Notes: generated from the letters alone by a model not told the origin. DNA of 49,665 bases from Desmonostoc geniculatum HA4340-LM1 (GCA_019359545.1 JAHHHB010000049.1:1-49665); one strand, 5' to 3'. Shown: positions 16,159-25,572, counted from the stretch's first letter. Program-made: numbers and translations.

Positions 16159-16521
16159 CCCTAATTCTCCTCTGAAAAAGTGTTCGTAATTATCACTGAT
16201 CTAACGTTGACATAGAGGTTAGGGATATTCCATCTTTCTTTTGAGCGATCGCTTTGACTACTCTGGGTAGAAAAACATCAAGTTTATTGTTGCAAAATAG
16301 AAGTATGAATTAGAGCGATCGCTTGGATTTATAATTGCAGTCAGGGTAACCTATTCATTAATTAGATTCAAGTTGAATAAATTACCCATTCTGGAGCAAG
16401 CAAACTATATCTCTGGGATGATTATTAATTTACAGATGTTTTCCTCTATTTGAACAATATTCCGTTCCGGATTCCTCGTCCATGTAATCATGGGCGGGGT
16501 TAGGGACGGGCAGATTCTATG
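16159..16521. other. Intergenic with two HIP1-like sites and IS end
   Basis: Carries the hemerythrin promoter region, two GCGATCGC sites, and next to the TnpA stop an imperfect fold of CCGTTCC with GGGACGG (about 16461-16509) that may be the right end of the IS200 element. No gene is seen. Confidence 0.45.
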
Positions 16522-16875
16522 TTACTCAGGTTCGTCTTGGTTTTGTATATATTGCTTTAGAACTTCAAGTGGCGCTCCTCCGGCAGAGATTACACAGTAC
16601 GCACCTGTCCAAAATACAGGTTTCCAATAGAATTTATTGATGTGTTCAGCAAACTCCTTCCTGATAGTGCGGCTGGAAATAGTTTTTAAAGTATTGACTA
16701 GTTTTGATGGGGCAATATCAGGGGAAAAGTCTATAAGGAGATGGACATGATCTGACTCTCCAGCAAATTCTAAAAGTTCACTTTTCTGGTTTTGGCATAA
16801 TTGGGAAAATATATCTTTTAGTCGATTTAACATATCTGCTGTTATTACTTTCCGCCTGTATTTTGTGATAAACAC
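16522..16875 (-). CDS. tnpA: IS200/IS605 TnpA transposase, 5'-truncated
   Basis: The 117-codon frame from GTG 16875 has the Y1 HUH transposase core: ESDHVHLLIDF (HUH motif) and EVLKQYIQNQ (catalytic Tyr). The coding sense continues upstream without ATG (CIYKINLHIVFITKYRRK) to about 16905, where it enters a GAATTC repeat. The normal first residues are thus lost, replaced by repeat DNA. No tnpB accompanies it. It is probably immobile unless a GTG start suffices. The longer frame at 16778-17038 on the same strand is a shadow. Confidence 0.85.
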   Translation of the reverse strand: MFITKYRRKVITADMLNRLKDIFSQLCQNQKSELLEFAGESDHVHLLIDFSPDIAPSKLVNTLKTISSRTIRKEFAEHINKFYWKPVFWTGAYCVISAGGAPLEVLKQYIQNQDEPE

Positions 16876-16939
16876 TATATGTAGATTTATTTTGTAAATG
16901 CAGTGCCGCAGAATTCAGAATACAGAATTCCAAGAGAAC

Positions 16940-17077
16940 AGGACTTACCCACAGGTAACGGAAAACATAGACACGTTCGCGGAGCGTCTCGTAGAGAAAT
17001 AGCTTCCCGCAGGATATCACAGACGAGGCAGAGAACAAGGACTAATAAGAGTTAGAGGGGTTCTTTGCGTAAGTCCT
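16940..17077. mobile_element. MITE-like element with AGGACTTAC ends
   Basis: Terminal inverted repeats AGGACTTACCCA at the left and GCGTAAGTCCT at the right bound 138 bases without a coding frame. The same ends occur at 44853-44943 and 47312-47487. The inside has a palindrome-rich stretch with GTTCGCGGAGCGTCTC common in Nostoc spacers. The remainder to 17284 shows no gene. Confidence 0.7.
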
Positions 17078-17284
17078 AGAGAAGTTCGAGCTAGGGCTTT
17101 CGGCGTTGATGCAGCCCAACCTAAGCATCGAAACTTCGCAGAGTAAAACACGCTTTATACCTAGATAACAGACGAATCGTTGCGTACCTCACTTTCCTTG
17201 AAATGTGCTGTATCGTATGGGCACAGTATTGCTGCGCCCTTAGCAATAATGCCTGACGATAATTTAGCTTGTGTGATTACATGA

Positions 17285-17599
17285 TTATTGCTGCATCGAA
17301 GGTGTGCGAAAAATTCTGCTGAATATAGGAATTCTTGGCTTAGGCTGAGTTGGAGTCACATTAGCTTTAGCTTCAGAAGAGTTACTAACTGTCTCAGAGA
17401 CGATAGTCGATTTGTTATCAGTAGAACTGGTCAAATCACGCAATTGGATTGCAGAAGGTGAATTGGAAGATAGAGAACTAATATTATCAGTATTTTGATT
17501 ATCAGATTTTGCGGCAGTTTGAGCATGACATGGAGTAATCATGCAAGTCGAGATTGTCGCTAATACCAGTATTAGCAGATTCCAAATATATTTGTGCAT
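17285..17599 (-). CDS. Small secreted protein of unknown function
   Basis: 104 residues with a clear signal peptide (MHKYIWNLLILVLATIST, cleavage probably after CHA). The mature part is Ser/Thr/Asn-rich and low in complexity (SSLSSNSPSAIQL, VSETVSNSSEAKA), ending in a Pro/Arg-rich tail (PKPRIPIFSRIFRTP). No family recognised; the signal peptide is the main reason to accept it as a gene. Confidence 0.55.
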   Translation of the reverse strand: MHKYIWNLLILVLATISTCMITPCHAQTAAKSDNQNTDNISSLSSNSPSAIQLRDLTSSTDNKSTIVSETVSNSSEAKANVTPTQPKPRIPIFSRIFRTPSMQQ

Positions 17600-18209
17600 G
17601 GTGATTTCTGAAATTGGTTAATAAATATTCCAAGCTTGTAGAACTTGTATTTGTCCTTCGTCTCAAATAAAATCGCTATTTTCCCCAGATAACTTCTTGC
17701 GCTCTTAAATGAATCCTGTTACCCATTCCTAGCTGTCAATAAAAACCAGCGCCATTTACAATATCAATAATTTAGTTATATTTGCTCTGATTTCAAACAG
17801 AAAGATTACTGATTTTATTAAACAAAATCTTCACCAGAAGAATATTATTTTGCAGTTGAAATCATTTTCAATATAAATTTGATATATTTTATCTTTAATA
17901 ACTTGTAATTTTGATAAAGTAATTTCCGTAAGTGAATACGTATATACGGTTCAGGGACGGATATAAATCTGAATTTGTTAGGTAAATACTGATAAAATTG
18001 TTTGCCCATAACCTTGAGAGTAAATATCCTCAAACTGCATTTAATGTGGACAACCAACAATCAAGAGATAATTTTTGGATTGAGGTCGATATTTTATGGT
18101 TTACTATCCCCAGCAGAAACTTTCCAAGTATCTGTTCAATCTTAGAAATTAAACTAGATTTATCTGGTCAGTGATGGTAACACCTGGACTCCTATCCTCT
18201 TAAAAATTT
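17600..18209. other. AT-rich intergenic region
   Basis: About 610 bases. A 71-codon reverse frame at 17845-18060 has AT-driven composition (many Ile/Lys/Tyr), no start context and no recognisable motif, so I do not call it. Promoters for the flanking divergent genes should lie here. Confidence 0.45.
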
Positions 18210-19502
18210 ATGAAATTTAGAACCTTGAAAAATTCCTTCGTACTCATACTAGTTAGCTTCACTGTCTTGCAGACAGCTGATGCTCAAAGTCCTACAACTG
18301 AAACCTCCAAGCTATCTCAAGAAGTTTCTGCGCTTCGCAAACAGGGTGCAAATGGGTTACAGGTATTTCTCAAATCCCATGCGAATGAGCTAAACACCTA
18401 TTCTTCAGGTGCAGTTCTACCTTCTGCTGCATTCCGGACGGCTTTAGACGAACTCTGCCAACAACGGGACTGTTACGCCTCTCGTCTGTATTGGTACACT
18501 GACATAGAACAAGCCAAAGCTGCTGCCAAAACCACTGGTAAACCCATTCTTTCTCTGCGGTTGCTGGGCAGACTCGATCGCGATTTGAGTTGTGCTAATA
18601 GTAGGTTCTTCAGGGTAGCATTATACCCGAATAGTGAGATTTCTAAACTGCTTCAAGACCGCTTCATTTTGCACTGGGAATCAGTGCGTCCTGTACCGAA
18701 AGTGACAATTGATTTCGGCGACGGCCGCAAGTTGGAACGGACGATTACAGGCAATAGCATTCACTATATATTAGATGCGTCGGGTCGCCCAATCGATGCA
18801 ATTCCAGGGTTGTATGGTCCCAAAGCATTTCTGCGTCAGCTACAGCAGGTTGAAGTAGTAGCAAGAGATTATAGCAAACTTGCACCAAGCGATCGCGAGG
18901 CTTTTTTAAGAAAATACCACAGCGATCGCTACAATTCTATCCAAGCCCAATGGCTTGCAGATTTATCTCGCTTGGGTATCGAGTCTCCTCCTCAGTTGGT
19001 AGAATCTCCCAGGAATTCCACTCAGCCACCGACAGCAGAAACCGCAAGTTCTCTAGCAGTTTCTAAAATGATGGTTGAAAGACCAATGCTCACCGCCCTC
19101 CAGCCTAATGCCCAACAAAATCAAAAGGTTTTAGCTGAAATTACCGACCAAGAAGCTTGGAACAAAATTGCTCAACTGTATGCCAGTGATGCCAAGCTAG
19201 ATCAAAACAGCATTTCTTTAATTAAAGCTAAAAAGTCTCAGTCTGCCAACACTCCAAAAGATAATTTGCCGATAATAGTGAAAAATTTTGAAGCTGCAAT
19301 GGCTTTAGATACAGTCAGAAATGAATATGTATTGCACAGCCAAATTCATCAATGGTTTATGCAGGGTAACCAAACAAAGACTGTGGAAGCGCTCAATCAG
19401 CAAGTATACGCCCAACTCTTTTTAACTCCTAGTTCCGATCCTTGGTTGGGGCTTTTCCCTAGCGATAGCTACAGTGCAATTGATAATGATGGTATTCGCT
19501 AA
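18210..19502 (+). CDS. Secreted protein with thioredoxin-like region, function unknown
   Basis: 430 residues with a signal peptide (cleavage near TADAQ). Residues about 75-220 contain LYWYTDIEQAKAAAKTTGKP, then ILSLRLLGRLDRDLSCAN and YILDASGRPIDAIPGLYGPK, a layout like thioredoxin-fold DUF255-type proteins. The region where CxxC would be has only a single Cys (LSCAN), so redox activity is doubtful. The C-terminal half (about 250-430) is helical and low in known motifs. It probably acts in the periplasm. Monocistronic, ending before a perfect palindrome. Confidence 0.75.
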   Translation: MKFRTLKNSFVLILVSFTVLQTADAQSPTTETSKLSQEVSALRKQGANGLQVFLKSHANELNTYSSGAVLPSAAFRTALDELCQQRDCYASRLYWYTDIEQAKAAAKTTGKPILSLRLLGRLDRDLSCANSRFFRVALYPNSEISKLLQDRFILHWESVRPVPKVTIDFGDGRKLERTITGNSIHYILDASGRPIDAIPGLYGPKAFLRQLQQVEVVARDYSKLAPSDREAFLRKYHSDRYNSIQAQWLADLSRLGIESPPQLVESPRNSTQPPTAETASSLAVSKMMVERPMLTALQPNAQQNQKVLAEITDQEAWNKIAQLYASDAKLDQNSISLIKAKKSQSANTPKDNLPIIVKNFEAAMALDTVRNEYVLHSQIHQWFMQGNQTKTVEALNQQVYAQLFLTPSSDPWLGLFPSDSYSAIDNDGIR

Positions 19503-19539
19503 ACCTAATTTTGGATTGCTTTAAGGCGATGCTGGATAA

Positions 19540-19565
19540 TAGGGGCGTACAGCTGTACGCCCCTA
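19540..19565. repeat. Perfect 26-base palindrome, probable bidirectional terminator
   Basis: Starts TAGGGGCGTACAG, fully self-complementary around CAG/CTG. It lies between the convergent gene at 18210 and ycf34. Same design as 15028-15057 with different, compensating arms. Confidence 0.85.
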
Positions 19566-19645
19566 CAGACGATTTATGATGTTGCAAAGATTTTTGTGAA
19601 TAAACTTGGAAGTGAATCTAAAATTGCAAATCTAAAATCCAAAAT

Positions 19646-19894
19646 TCAAGTCGGTACTAATTCACCAGGACGCAACTTCGACCATTTACCCATTTCCCGC
19701 TTAAAGCTCAAACAGCCAACAACATCCCACTCCATTTCAATCACATCATCTTTTGTACGGATGTTGACGTTGATAGAAGGTTCATTCGGTTCAAAATCTG
19801 GGGTTTCGGTCAAGTGGGGTTGTTGGTGCTGCCCTTCTACGGCATGATAGGTGAGACAGCTGTCTACATAGTGGCAGTTCACGCAAATACACAT
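19646..19894 (-). CDS. ycf34: Ycf34 family protein
   Basis: 82 residues starting MCICVNCHYVDSCLTYHAVE, with CxCxxC plus a further Cys in the first 13 residues, then INVNIRTKDDVIEMEWDVVG. This matches Ycf34, conserved in cyanobacteria and red algal plastids. In Synechocystis it has been described as an Fe-S protein that supports photosynthetic electron transport. The N-terminal Cys cluster fits this. The length is slightly larger than the conserved part, with a basic C-terminal tail (SFKREMGKWSKLRP). The forward frame at 19596-19847 is a shadow. Confidence 0.9.
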   Translation of the reverse strand: MCICVNCHYVDSCLTYHAVEGQHQQPHLTETPDFEPNEPSINVNIRTKDDVIEMEWDVVGCLSFKREMGKWSKLRPGELVPT

Positions 19895-19984
19895 AATAGA
19901 ACCAACTCCAGAGGCCTTTATTGTTAATCTAGCTTAAGCCGGACTATTATTCATTAGTTGCTGGGTTGATTTTTATTACAATGC

Positions 19985-20189
19985 TTGAATTCAGAATTCT
20001 GAATTCAGAATTCAGAAGTCAGAATTCAGGAGCGGAGCAAGGAAAGTCCGCCTTCGGTCAAAATCAACAGCGTGGGGGATTCAAACGCGCCACTGACAGC
20101 GTAGCTTCTACTTTTCTCTACAAGATGCTACTCGTAGCTTGCTTCGCCGTAGGAGTACACAATCTAAAATCTAAAATCTAAAATCCAAA
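19985..20189. repeat. GAATTC-type repeats and TCTAAAA heptamers before cca
   Basis: 19985-20029 is a run of AGAATTC/GAATTCTG units. 20162-20189 holds about four TCTAAAA-type heptamers running directly into the cca start codon at 20190. Between them is a stretch with GTAGCTTGCTTCGCCGTAGG, common in Nostoc-type spacers. The forward frame 19966-20181 over it is not a gene. Confidence 0.8.
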
Positions 20190-21500
20190 ATGGTATTAGC
20201 TCCCGAAAATTGGCCTTTTAGCTTGGCGTTATTGCCACAACCTGCTTACATGGTGGGTGGCGCTGTAAGGGATGCCATCCTTGGCAGAACCCGCGAATAC
20301 TTGGATCTAGATTTTGTTATACCATCTAACGCGGTAAAGGTTGCCAGAGCGATCGCCCATCATTATAATGCTGGGTTTGTCTTACTCGATGCAGAACGAC
20401 AAATCGCCCGTGTGGTTTTTCCCCACACCACAGCTGACTTTGCCCAACAAGAAGGAGACAGTTTAGAAGTTGACTTGCACAGACGAGACTTTACAATAAA
20501 TGCGATCGCCTATAATCCCCACACACAAGAAATCATCGATCCTCTACAAGGATATGCAGATTTACAGCAGGGCATTTTGCGAATGGTATCACCCACCAAC
20601 CTCAAAGATGACCCTTTGCGATTAATGCGAGCTTATCGCCAAGCAGCCCAATTGAATTTTACTATTGAGTCAGCGACCCAAACTACAATTCGTTCTTTAG
20701 CATCACATATCAGCACAGTTGCAGCAGAAAGATTTCGGGTAGAAATTGGTTATTTATTGGCAAATTCTCAAGGTACTCCCTGGCTAACAACTGCTTGGGA
20801 AGATGGTTTACTTACCCCTTTCTTCAAAAACGCCACCCGTGAAAGCTTAAATAAACTAGCAGCTGTTGACAATGCAACAGTTTTGCTTGCCCAAAATTGG
20901 CAACAACTCGGAGTACAACTACAAGCATATGTCCGGGATACTATCAAAACTACTTGGTTAGCCATTGCTAAACTTGCTTGTCTTGTCAACCCAAATCCAG
21001 AATTAGCAGAAATAGAATTACAGGAACTTACCTATAGTCGTGCTGAAATTCGCGGTGTAACCACTGCTCTCAAATTATCACCGCAACTGAAAGTAGCAAA
21101 TATGTCCTTGCGAGAACAATACTTTTTGTTCCAAGACTCAGATATTGTGTTTCCTGCCACGGTACTGCTAGCCGTAGCATTTGATAATTTGGTAGAGGCG
21201 ATGTCTGGCGACAATCAGCTAAACACGGCAGTTGCCACAACACAGGGAACCCATGCAGCGCGTTGCCTTGTCTTTGCACCTTTAATCAACCGCTACCTCA
21301 ACCCCGATGATCTGGTCGCTCATCCCACTGCACTAGTGAGCGGGAAGGAGTTGATTATAGCACTAGATATTGCTGCTTCGCCAATTGTAGGCAAATTGTT
21401 GACAGAAATTGCCATAGCACAAGCTGAGGGGAAAGTTTCAACACCAATAGATGCGATCGCATTTGCACGTCAATTAATTGACGCAAAAATGATGAACTAG
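20190..21500 (+). CDS. tRNA nucleotidyltransferase / poly(A) polymerase family (CCA-adding type)
   Basis: 436 residues. Class II nucleotidyltransferase head: YMVGGAVRDAILGR, LDLDFVIP (metal Asp pair), DLHRRDFTINAIAYNP and DDPLRLMRAYRQAAQLNFTI. The helical tail is less conserved. The enzyme adds CCA (or CC or A) to tRNA 3' ends; cyanobacteria may have divided CC- and A-adding versions, so the exact specificity is open. ATG 20190 is formed at the edge of heptamer repeats and no clear Shine-Dalgarno precedes it. Confidence 0.9.
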   Translation: MVLAPENWPFSLALLPQPAYMVGGAVRDAILGRTREYLDLDFVIPSNAVKVARAIAHHYNAGFVLLDAERQIARVVFPHTTADFAQQEGDSLEVDLHRRDFTINAIAYNPHTQEIIDPLQGYADLQQGILRMVSPTNLKDDPLRLMRAYRQAAQLNFTIESATQTTIRSLASHISTVAAERFRVEIGYLLANSQGTPWLTTAWEDGLLTPFFKNATRESLNKLAAVDNATVLLAQNWQQLGVQLQAYVRDTIKTTWLAIAKLACLVNPNPELAEIELQELTYSRAEIRGVTTALKLSPQLKVANMSLREQYFLFQDSDIVFPATVLLAVAFDNLVEAMSGDNQLNTAVATTQGTHAARCLVFAPLINRYLNPDDLVAHPTALVSGKELIIALDIAASPIVGKLLTEIAIAQAEGKVSTPIDAIAFARQLIDAKMMN

Positions 21501-21671
21501 GGAATGGGGAGTGGGGAATGGTATTTTTACTCAGCACTCAGCACTCTTTTATGGATAACCTAGTAGGCAAAGCTTTGGCTTGTTTGTTATTTGGGGCAAG
21601 GGAAGTCTTACAGTTGGAATTCAAGCTTTGGGTGCGAATATAGTATCTAGTTTTATAGACAAATAAGACTA

Positions 21672-22589
21672 TTAACTAGTTTGTAAGTTTAACCTTGCTG
21701 GATGAACTACAACACCCTCTATCCCATTGCTAAAAGCGTTTGCAATTGCTTTTTTAATTATGTTATATGAACCGTTAACGTCTGCGTTTATAAGTTTTCC
21801 AGACTTACTCTGGTATAATCCTCTTTGAATTCGTTTACCACTAAAGGTATGTTGAATTCCTTTTTTATAAGTTGGGATTACATCTAGATCTAAGAAAGAA
21901 GCTTTGCTTGTGTAAGATTCTTCAGTGATAATTACGTTAATTCCAGCTAATTCAGCTTTGTATTTCAATTGATGTACAAATCTCTCATGTGGAATCTGTG
22001 TAAAATTTTGATTGTTTCGTTTTCCGATGTTTAATTCTTGCTTCCATGTGTCGTTTTTTCCTATTACTAATGTTCCTATGCCACGATCAATTAAATGATT
22101 GACAACAAACCTACTAGCTTTATGTAAATAATCATCTACTTTGAAATTTCTTTCTATACAAAGTTTTTGAATATTCTTTGTACTTCCTTTTTTAACAATT
22201 GATTGAAATTTGCCCTTGACTTTATTAAAGTATTGGTTGATGGACTTTAGCGGATTACCATTTACAATGATTGGTTGAAAATCTTCAATATTTGATGTAA
22301 TTGTAGCTAAATTTGATAGACCTAAATCTACTCCAGCCACTTGGCTTTTATCTAATTTGTTTTTGCTAATAACAAGAACATTGTAAACAACCTCTACAAT
22401 ATAATGATTCAACTTAGGTACAATTCTAACTTGAGCGTAAATAACAACACCTTTGGTTATTGGATTATCTAACTTTACGATCGCAGTTCCACTCGGTAAC
22501 TGTTCAGCTTTAAGATCCCCTCGTTTCCACATTCTCCAAGCAGTTTTGTAGCTAACACCAATTGATTTAGCATACTCAGATAATTTCAT
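21672..22589 (-). CDS. IS607-type TnpA HTH fused in frame to TnpB RuvC nuclease domain
   Basis: 305 residues. Residues 1-52 (MKLSEYAKSIGVSYKTAWRM, ending KGVVIYA) are the MerR-like helix-turn-helix and first beta strand of an IS607 serine recombinase, cut just where the catalytic YARVSS should follow. From residue 53 (QVRIVPKLNHYIVEVVY) it is the C-terminal part of TnpB, with RuvC residues Asp88 (AGVDLGLSNLA), Glu224 (ITEESYTSK) and Asp270 (NADVNGSYN) all present. The Cys4 zinc finger is absent, as in some TnpB groups. The TnpB N-terminal guide/target-binding part and the recombinase domain are missing. It is an open frame with no stop; it may be an inert deletion product or a DNA-binding protein with a RuvC fold. 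Confidence 0.85.
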   Translation of the reverse strand: MKLSEYAKSIGVSYKTAWRMWKRGDLKAEQLPSGTAIVKLDNPITKGVVIYAQVRIVPKLNHYIVEVVYNVLVISKNKLDKSQVAGVDLGLSNLATITSNIEDFQPIIVNGNPLKSINQYFNKVKGKFQSIVKKGSTKNIQKLCIERNFKVDDYLHKASRFVVNHLIDRGIGTLVIGKNDTWKQELNIGKRNNQNFTQIPHERFVHQLKYKAELAGINVIITEESYTSKASFLDLDVIPTYKKGIQHTFSGKRIQRGLYQSKSGKLINADVNGSYNIIKKAIANAFSNGIEGVVVHPARLNLQTS

Positions 22590-23526
22590 TTGAAAAACCT
22601 ATACGCCACAAATAATGTAACACATAAGTCTATATCTGTCAATATATGTCTATACTTTCAGCGAAATTTTTCAATACCAATTCATACTGCAAGACCTAAC
22701 GCTCTGCGAAAATAATTAACGCCTTGAAATAATTCTAGCCAAGCCCAAGTAAACAAAGAGTCATTTGCCACTACGTCTAGTACTGTATTAATTTTCCCAG
22801 TTGTAAAGATGAGAGCAAGTATACTACTAACAGTGCATTGCGTTTGGAAAACTCTAGCTCGTCAAGAGCGATCGCCTGCTTCACTTTTGCGGGAACACTC
22901 CATAAAAATTTTTAGTCATTAGGCAAGCACGGATTGAATATCAAAGGCTTAACTAAGAAATCAGAGTCCAAAAAATCAGAATTAATTAGTGGAAAAACTC
23001 TGACTAACTTTAGACTGCTAAATATTTTATTTAGCAGTAAATGATGTTATTTATCTAAATATTAGAAATAATTTTCGCGCTAATTCTGGCTCAGAATACT
23101 GAACTTGGTTGAGATAATTCTATAAGGCATTCAGTTCAATTGTGGTTAACTTTATTTCAGTATATTAATATTATTTAAGTAAAAGATGTTAGTCTATTTT
23201 TAAGTAATTTTTCGGTATTAATTACAGATGCTATTGGCTACACATTGACTTCTGTTAATGAATTTGAGAATTTAATATCCCTAAAAAATCCAGTGAAAAA
23301 ATTTGTATTTAATCTAACCATCAGTACGTTAACTATTTGACAGTAGATCAGCTTATTTGAGATGCATTAACCATACAATATTTACCTAATTTGTTATAAA
23401 TTATATATAATAAAAAATCTCAGAAAATAAATAGGGTTTTTACAAAATTTTCCGGATCAATTTTCTGGAATTATTGACATTGAATTTGGATCTAACACTA
23501 TCCAAAATACTCCAGTCAGGTGAGTG
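22590..23526. other. Long AT-rich intergenic region
   Basis: About 940 bases between the IS607-like gene and the DUF4360 gene. The left end should hold the IS left end; TATATCTGTCAATATATG near 22631 has partial dyad character. A decayed coding remnant lies at about 22682-22830. From about 22920 to 23520 only AT-rich sequence is seen, with the DUF4360 promoter presumably at the right. Confidence 0.45.
22682..22830 (-). pseudogene. C-terminal fragment of an unidentified protein
   Basis: Reading leftwards, a frame without a start ends in KINTVLDVVANDSLFTWAWL, then ELFQGVNYFRRALGLAV and a stop at 22682-22684. The amino-acid mix looks coding. Upstream, the likely continuation (DELEFSKRNALLVVYLLSSL) is in another frame, suggesting a frameshift. 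No family recognised; low certainty. Confidence 0.3.
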
Positions 23527-24132
23527 ATGAATAGTCAAAATTTCCAGAAAAGAACTATCAACTTTGTTCAAGCTTTTTTAGGTGCGGCAACACTGATTAC
23601 GGCTTCTATCGGTCCTGCCCTTGCTAGCGAAAAAGTTCAAATTTTAGGCGCAGAATATGGTGGTAACGGTTGCCCTGATGGTTCTGCTAGTGTCAGTGTT
23701 AGTCCCGATGGTCAAGAGCTAAGTATTCTGTTCGATCAGTTTATCGCTGTGGGGAATAAGTCAGCAGAAAGGCGCAAAAGCTGTAATATGAGCATCCCGA
23801 TTAAAGTACCCCAAGGGTTTCAAATTTCCCTGTACGATGCTGATTATCGGGGGTATGTTGCTCCTTCTACAACTGGCAGACTCAGAGCCGAGTACTTTTT
23901 TGCTGGTCAGCGTGGTCCTGTTTTTTCTAGGGTGTTTAAGGGCGAAACTGACTACAACGTTCGAGATCAGCTACTAACCGTGGCTGATGTCTGGTCACGC
24001 TGTGGCGATAGTGTAAATATGCGAGTGAATGCTGCGATGACCGCTAATGGTCAAGGGATGGCCACTGTTGACTCCTTTGACCTTGCCCACCGTGGTTTGG
24101 TTTATCACATCAAATATCGCCAGTGTCGTTAA
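23527..24132 (+). CDS. Secreted DUF4360-type protein
   Basis: 201 residues from ATG 23527. A signal peptide ends near ALAS. The mature protein starts EKVQILGAEYGGNGCPDGSA and has SVSPDGQELSILFDQFIAV, RRKSCNMSIPIKVPQGFQI and a C-terminal Cys (YRQCR): the pattern I associate with DUF4360, small secreted beta proteins of fungi, actinobacteria and cyanobacteria with unknown function. The four Cys could form two disulfides. Monocistronic with a strong hairpin downstream. Confidence 0.8.
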   Translation: MNSQNFQKRTINFVQAFLGAATLITASIGPALASEKVQILGAEYGGNGCPDGSASVSVSPDGQELSILFDQFIAVGNKSAERRKSCNMSIPIKVPQGFQISLYDADYRGYVAPSTTGRLRAEYFFAGQRGPVFSRVFKGETDYNVRDQLLTVADVWSRCGDSVNMRVNAAMTANGQGMATVDSFDLAHRGLVYHIKYRQCR

Positions 24133-24182
24133 GTTTTTTCAAAGCAGGGAGCAACCAAACTCTCAGCTTTGGAAACGTGTAG

Positions 24183-24306
24183 CGTAGGTTGGGAAGTACC
24201 GCGCTTTTGAGGTAACAGCCTTGTAGTAAGTGGCTTTTGAGCTTTGCCTCAACTCAACATCGATCGCAATGTTGGGTTGAGACGCAAGCCCAACCTACGT
24301 TTTTTT
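24183..24306 (+). terminator. Double hairpin with T tract after the DUF4360 gene
   Basis: Outer perfect 11-base arms CGTAGGTTGGG (24183-24193) and CCCAACCTACG (24289-24299) enclose an inner stem (24248-24260 with 24269-24281, one mismatch). Seven T follow at 24300-24306. It works as a terminator design and also belongs to a dispersed CGTAGGTTGGG repeat family (see 38767). Confidence 0.65.
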
Positions 24307-24377
24307 GTACTAAGCTGATGCGCGTGTACATTTTGGCGCTAAGACTGTCCTTTGTCCTTATCTTATGAGTAATCAGT

Positions 24378-24821
24378 TTATTTTGTGCCAAACAAGCGAT
24401 CGCCTCCTGCTTGCCGTTTCCTGGCGTTGTATACTAAGAATTTCCTCACTTCTCCTAAGGCGCGGCCTTCTTTACGACAATAAATAATTACACCCACGCC
24501 GCCTTCTTGCGCGGTTTGGACGCATACTTCAATTCCATGTGCTAGATAGGGGCGACAGGTGCAGATATCTGAACCAAATACGTCAGAACCGTTGCATTCA
24601 TCATGAACGCGCACGGCTACAGGTTTGTTAGGATCGGCGATCGCAGCCAAATCACCGATAATAATCGGTCCCCGTTGTATGGGGTCGGTTGCCCCCCATT
24701 GAATGGGAATTGGTTTAGGACCAAAGCTACTAGGATGGGAAGTGAGAACAATATGCCTGGAAACGTCGTTTTGCTTTGGTATGGTGATGGATTTTTTTGT
24801 AATGTTTTTATGAACTATTAG
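24378..24821 (-). pseudogene. GTP cyclohydrolase II-like gene with large internal deletion
   Basis: One open frame without ATG (TAA at 24824-24822 closes it upstream). It begins with the family N-terminus (VSRHIVLTSHPSSFGPKPIP, ATDPIQRGPII) and jumps at about 24665 to the catalytic core (GDLAAIADPNKPVAVRVHDE). The zinc ligands CNGSDVFGSDICTC survive, and RKEGRALGEV, the substrate-side motif, follows. The middle, about 200 residues in intact relatives as I recall, is missing without a frame change, and the C-terminus is cut after GGDRLFGTK. It resembles the long cyanobacterial GTP-cyclohydrolase-II-like proteins. Riboflavin-pathway activity is very unlikely. Confidence 0.75.
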
Positions 24822-25068
24822 TTACTAGAGATTTGTCAACTACCTCTAGTCAGTTTTTATTTTTCAAAGTGTCACATCCTTACCAATAAGCACTTGTGAC
24901 TCTCAATGTCGAGTTTGCCATTAGTCATATTGCCGAATAAAAAAATAACACACAAATTTCATAAATAGCAATTGATCTGCGTAAATTTAAAGATGGCTTT
25001 AAAAATGTTTTATAAGATAATTTTTGTGAGAAAGTAAAAAGAAAGGTATATTCACTGATCTCAAATTC

Positions 25069-25551
25069 ATGGATTCTTTATCTATCAATTCCTTACTTGA
25101 AGAGTTGAAAAATCCCGATGCTACAGTCCGCGAACAGGCAACCAGAAAAATCTGGCGAATCTGGTTTCAGCAAAAGGGAATTTATGGGCTGGAAAGAATT
25201 GACCGCAGTCAAAAGTTACTCGATGCCGGTGAAATTGCTGAAGCCGAAACAGCACTAACGGAACTTCTCAGAGAACAGCCAGATTTTGCCGAAGCTTGGA
25301 ATCGGCGAGCTTTTCTCTATTACAGTATTGGGGATTATCAAAAATCTCTGGCAGATTGTCAGATGGTTGTGCAGATAAATCCAATACATTTTGGTGCCCT
25401 TCATGGCATGGGTTTGTGTTATGCAGCACTAGGAAAGTATAGTGAAGCTATCCGAGCTTTTAAACGCGCTCTAGAAATTCAACCCTATTCCCTGGTGAAT
25501 CAAAAGTTGATTCTAGAATGTACATTTAGATTGAGTTACGACGGTAGATAG
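25069..25551 (+). CDS. TPR-repeat protein
   Basis: 160 residues, cytosolic. After an N-terminal helical part (LLEELKNPDATVREQATRKI, EAT-like) two to three tetratricopeptide repeats cover about 50-150: AEAETALTELLREQPDFAEA, YYSIGDYQKSLADCQMVVQI and CYAALGKYSEAIRAFKRALE. TPRs mediate protein contacts; the partner is unknown. The ABC-binding-protein pseudogene starts 21 bases downstream on the same strand, so the two may have been co-transcribed. Confidence 0.85.
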   Translation: MDSLSINSLLEELKNPDATVREQATRKIWRIWFQQKGIYGLERIDRSQKLLDAGEIAEAETALTELLREQPDFAEAWNRRAFLYYSIGDYQKSLADCQMVVQINPIHFGALHGMGLCYAALGKYSEAIRAFKRALEIQPYSLVNQKLILECTFRLSYDGR

Positions 25552-25572
25552 GAGAGAGCATCATACTGTTTT

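Noticed and set aside
16778..17038. 86-codon reverse frame over the TnpA start and a MITE
   Set aside because: Out-of-phase shadow of TnpA continuing into repeat DNA.
17845..18060. 71-codon reverse frame
   Set aside because: AT-driven composition, no start context, no motif.
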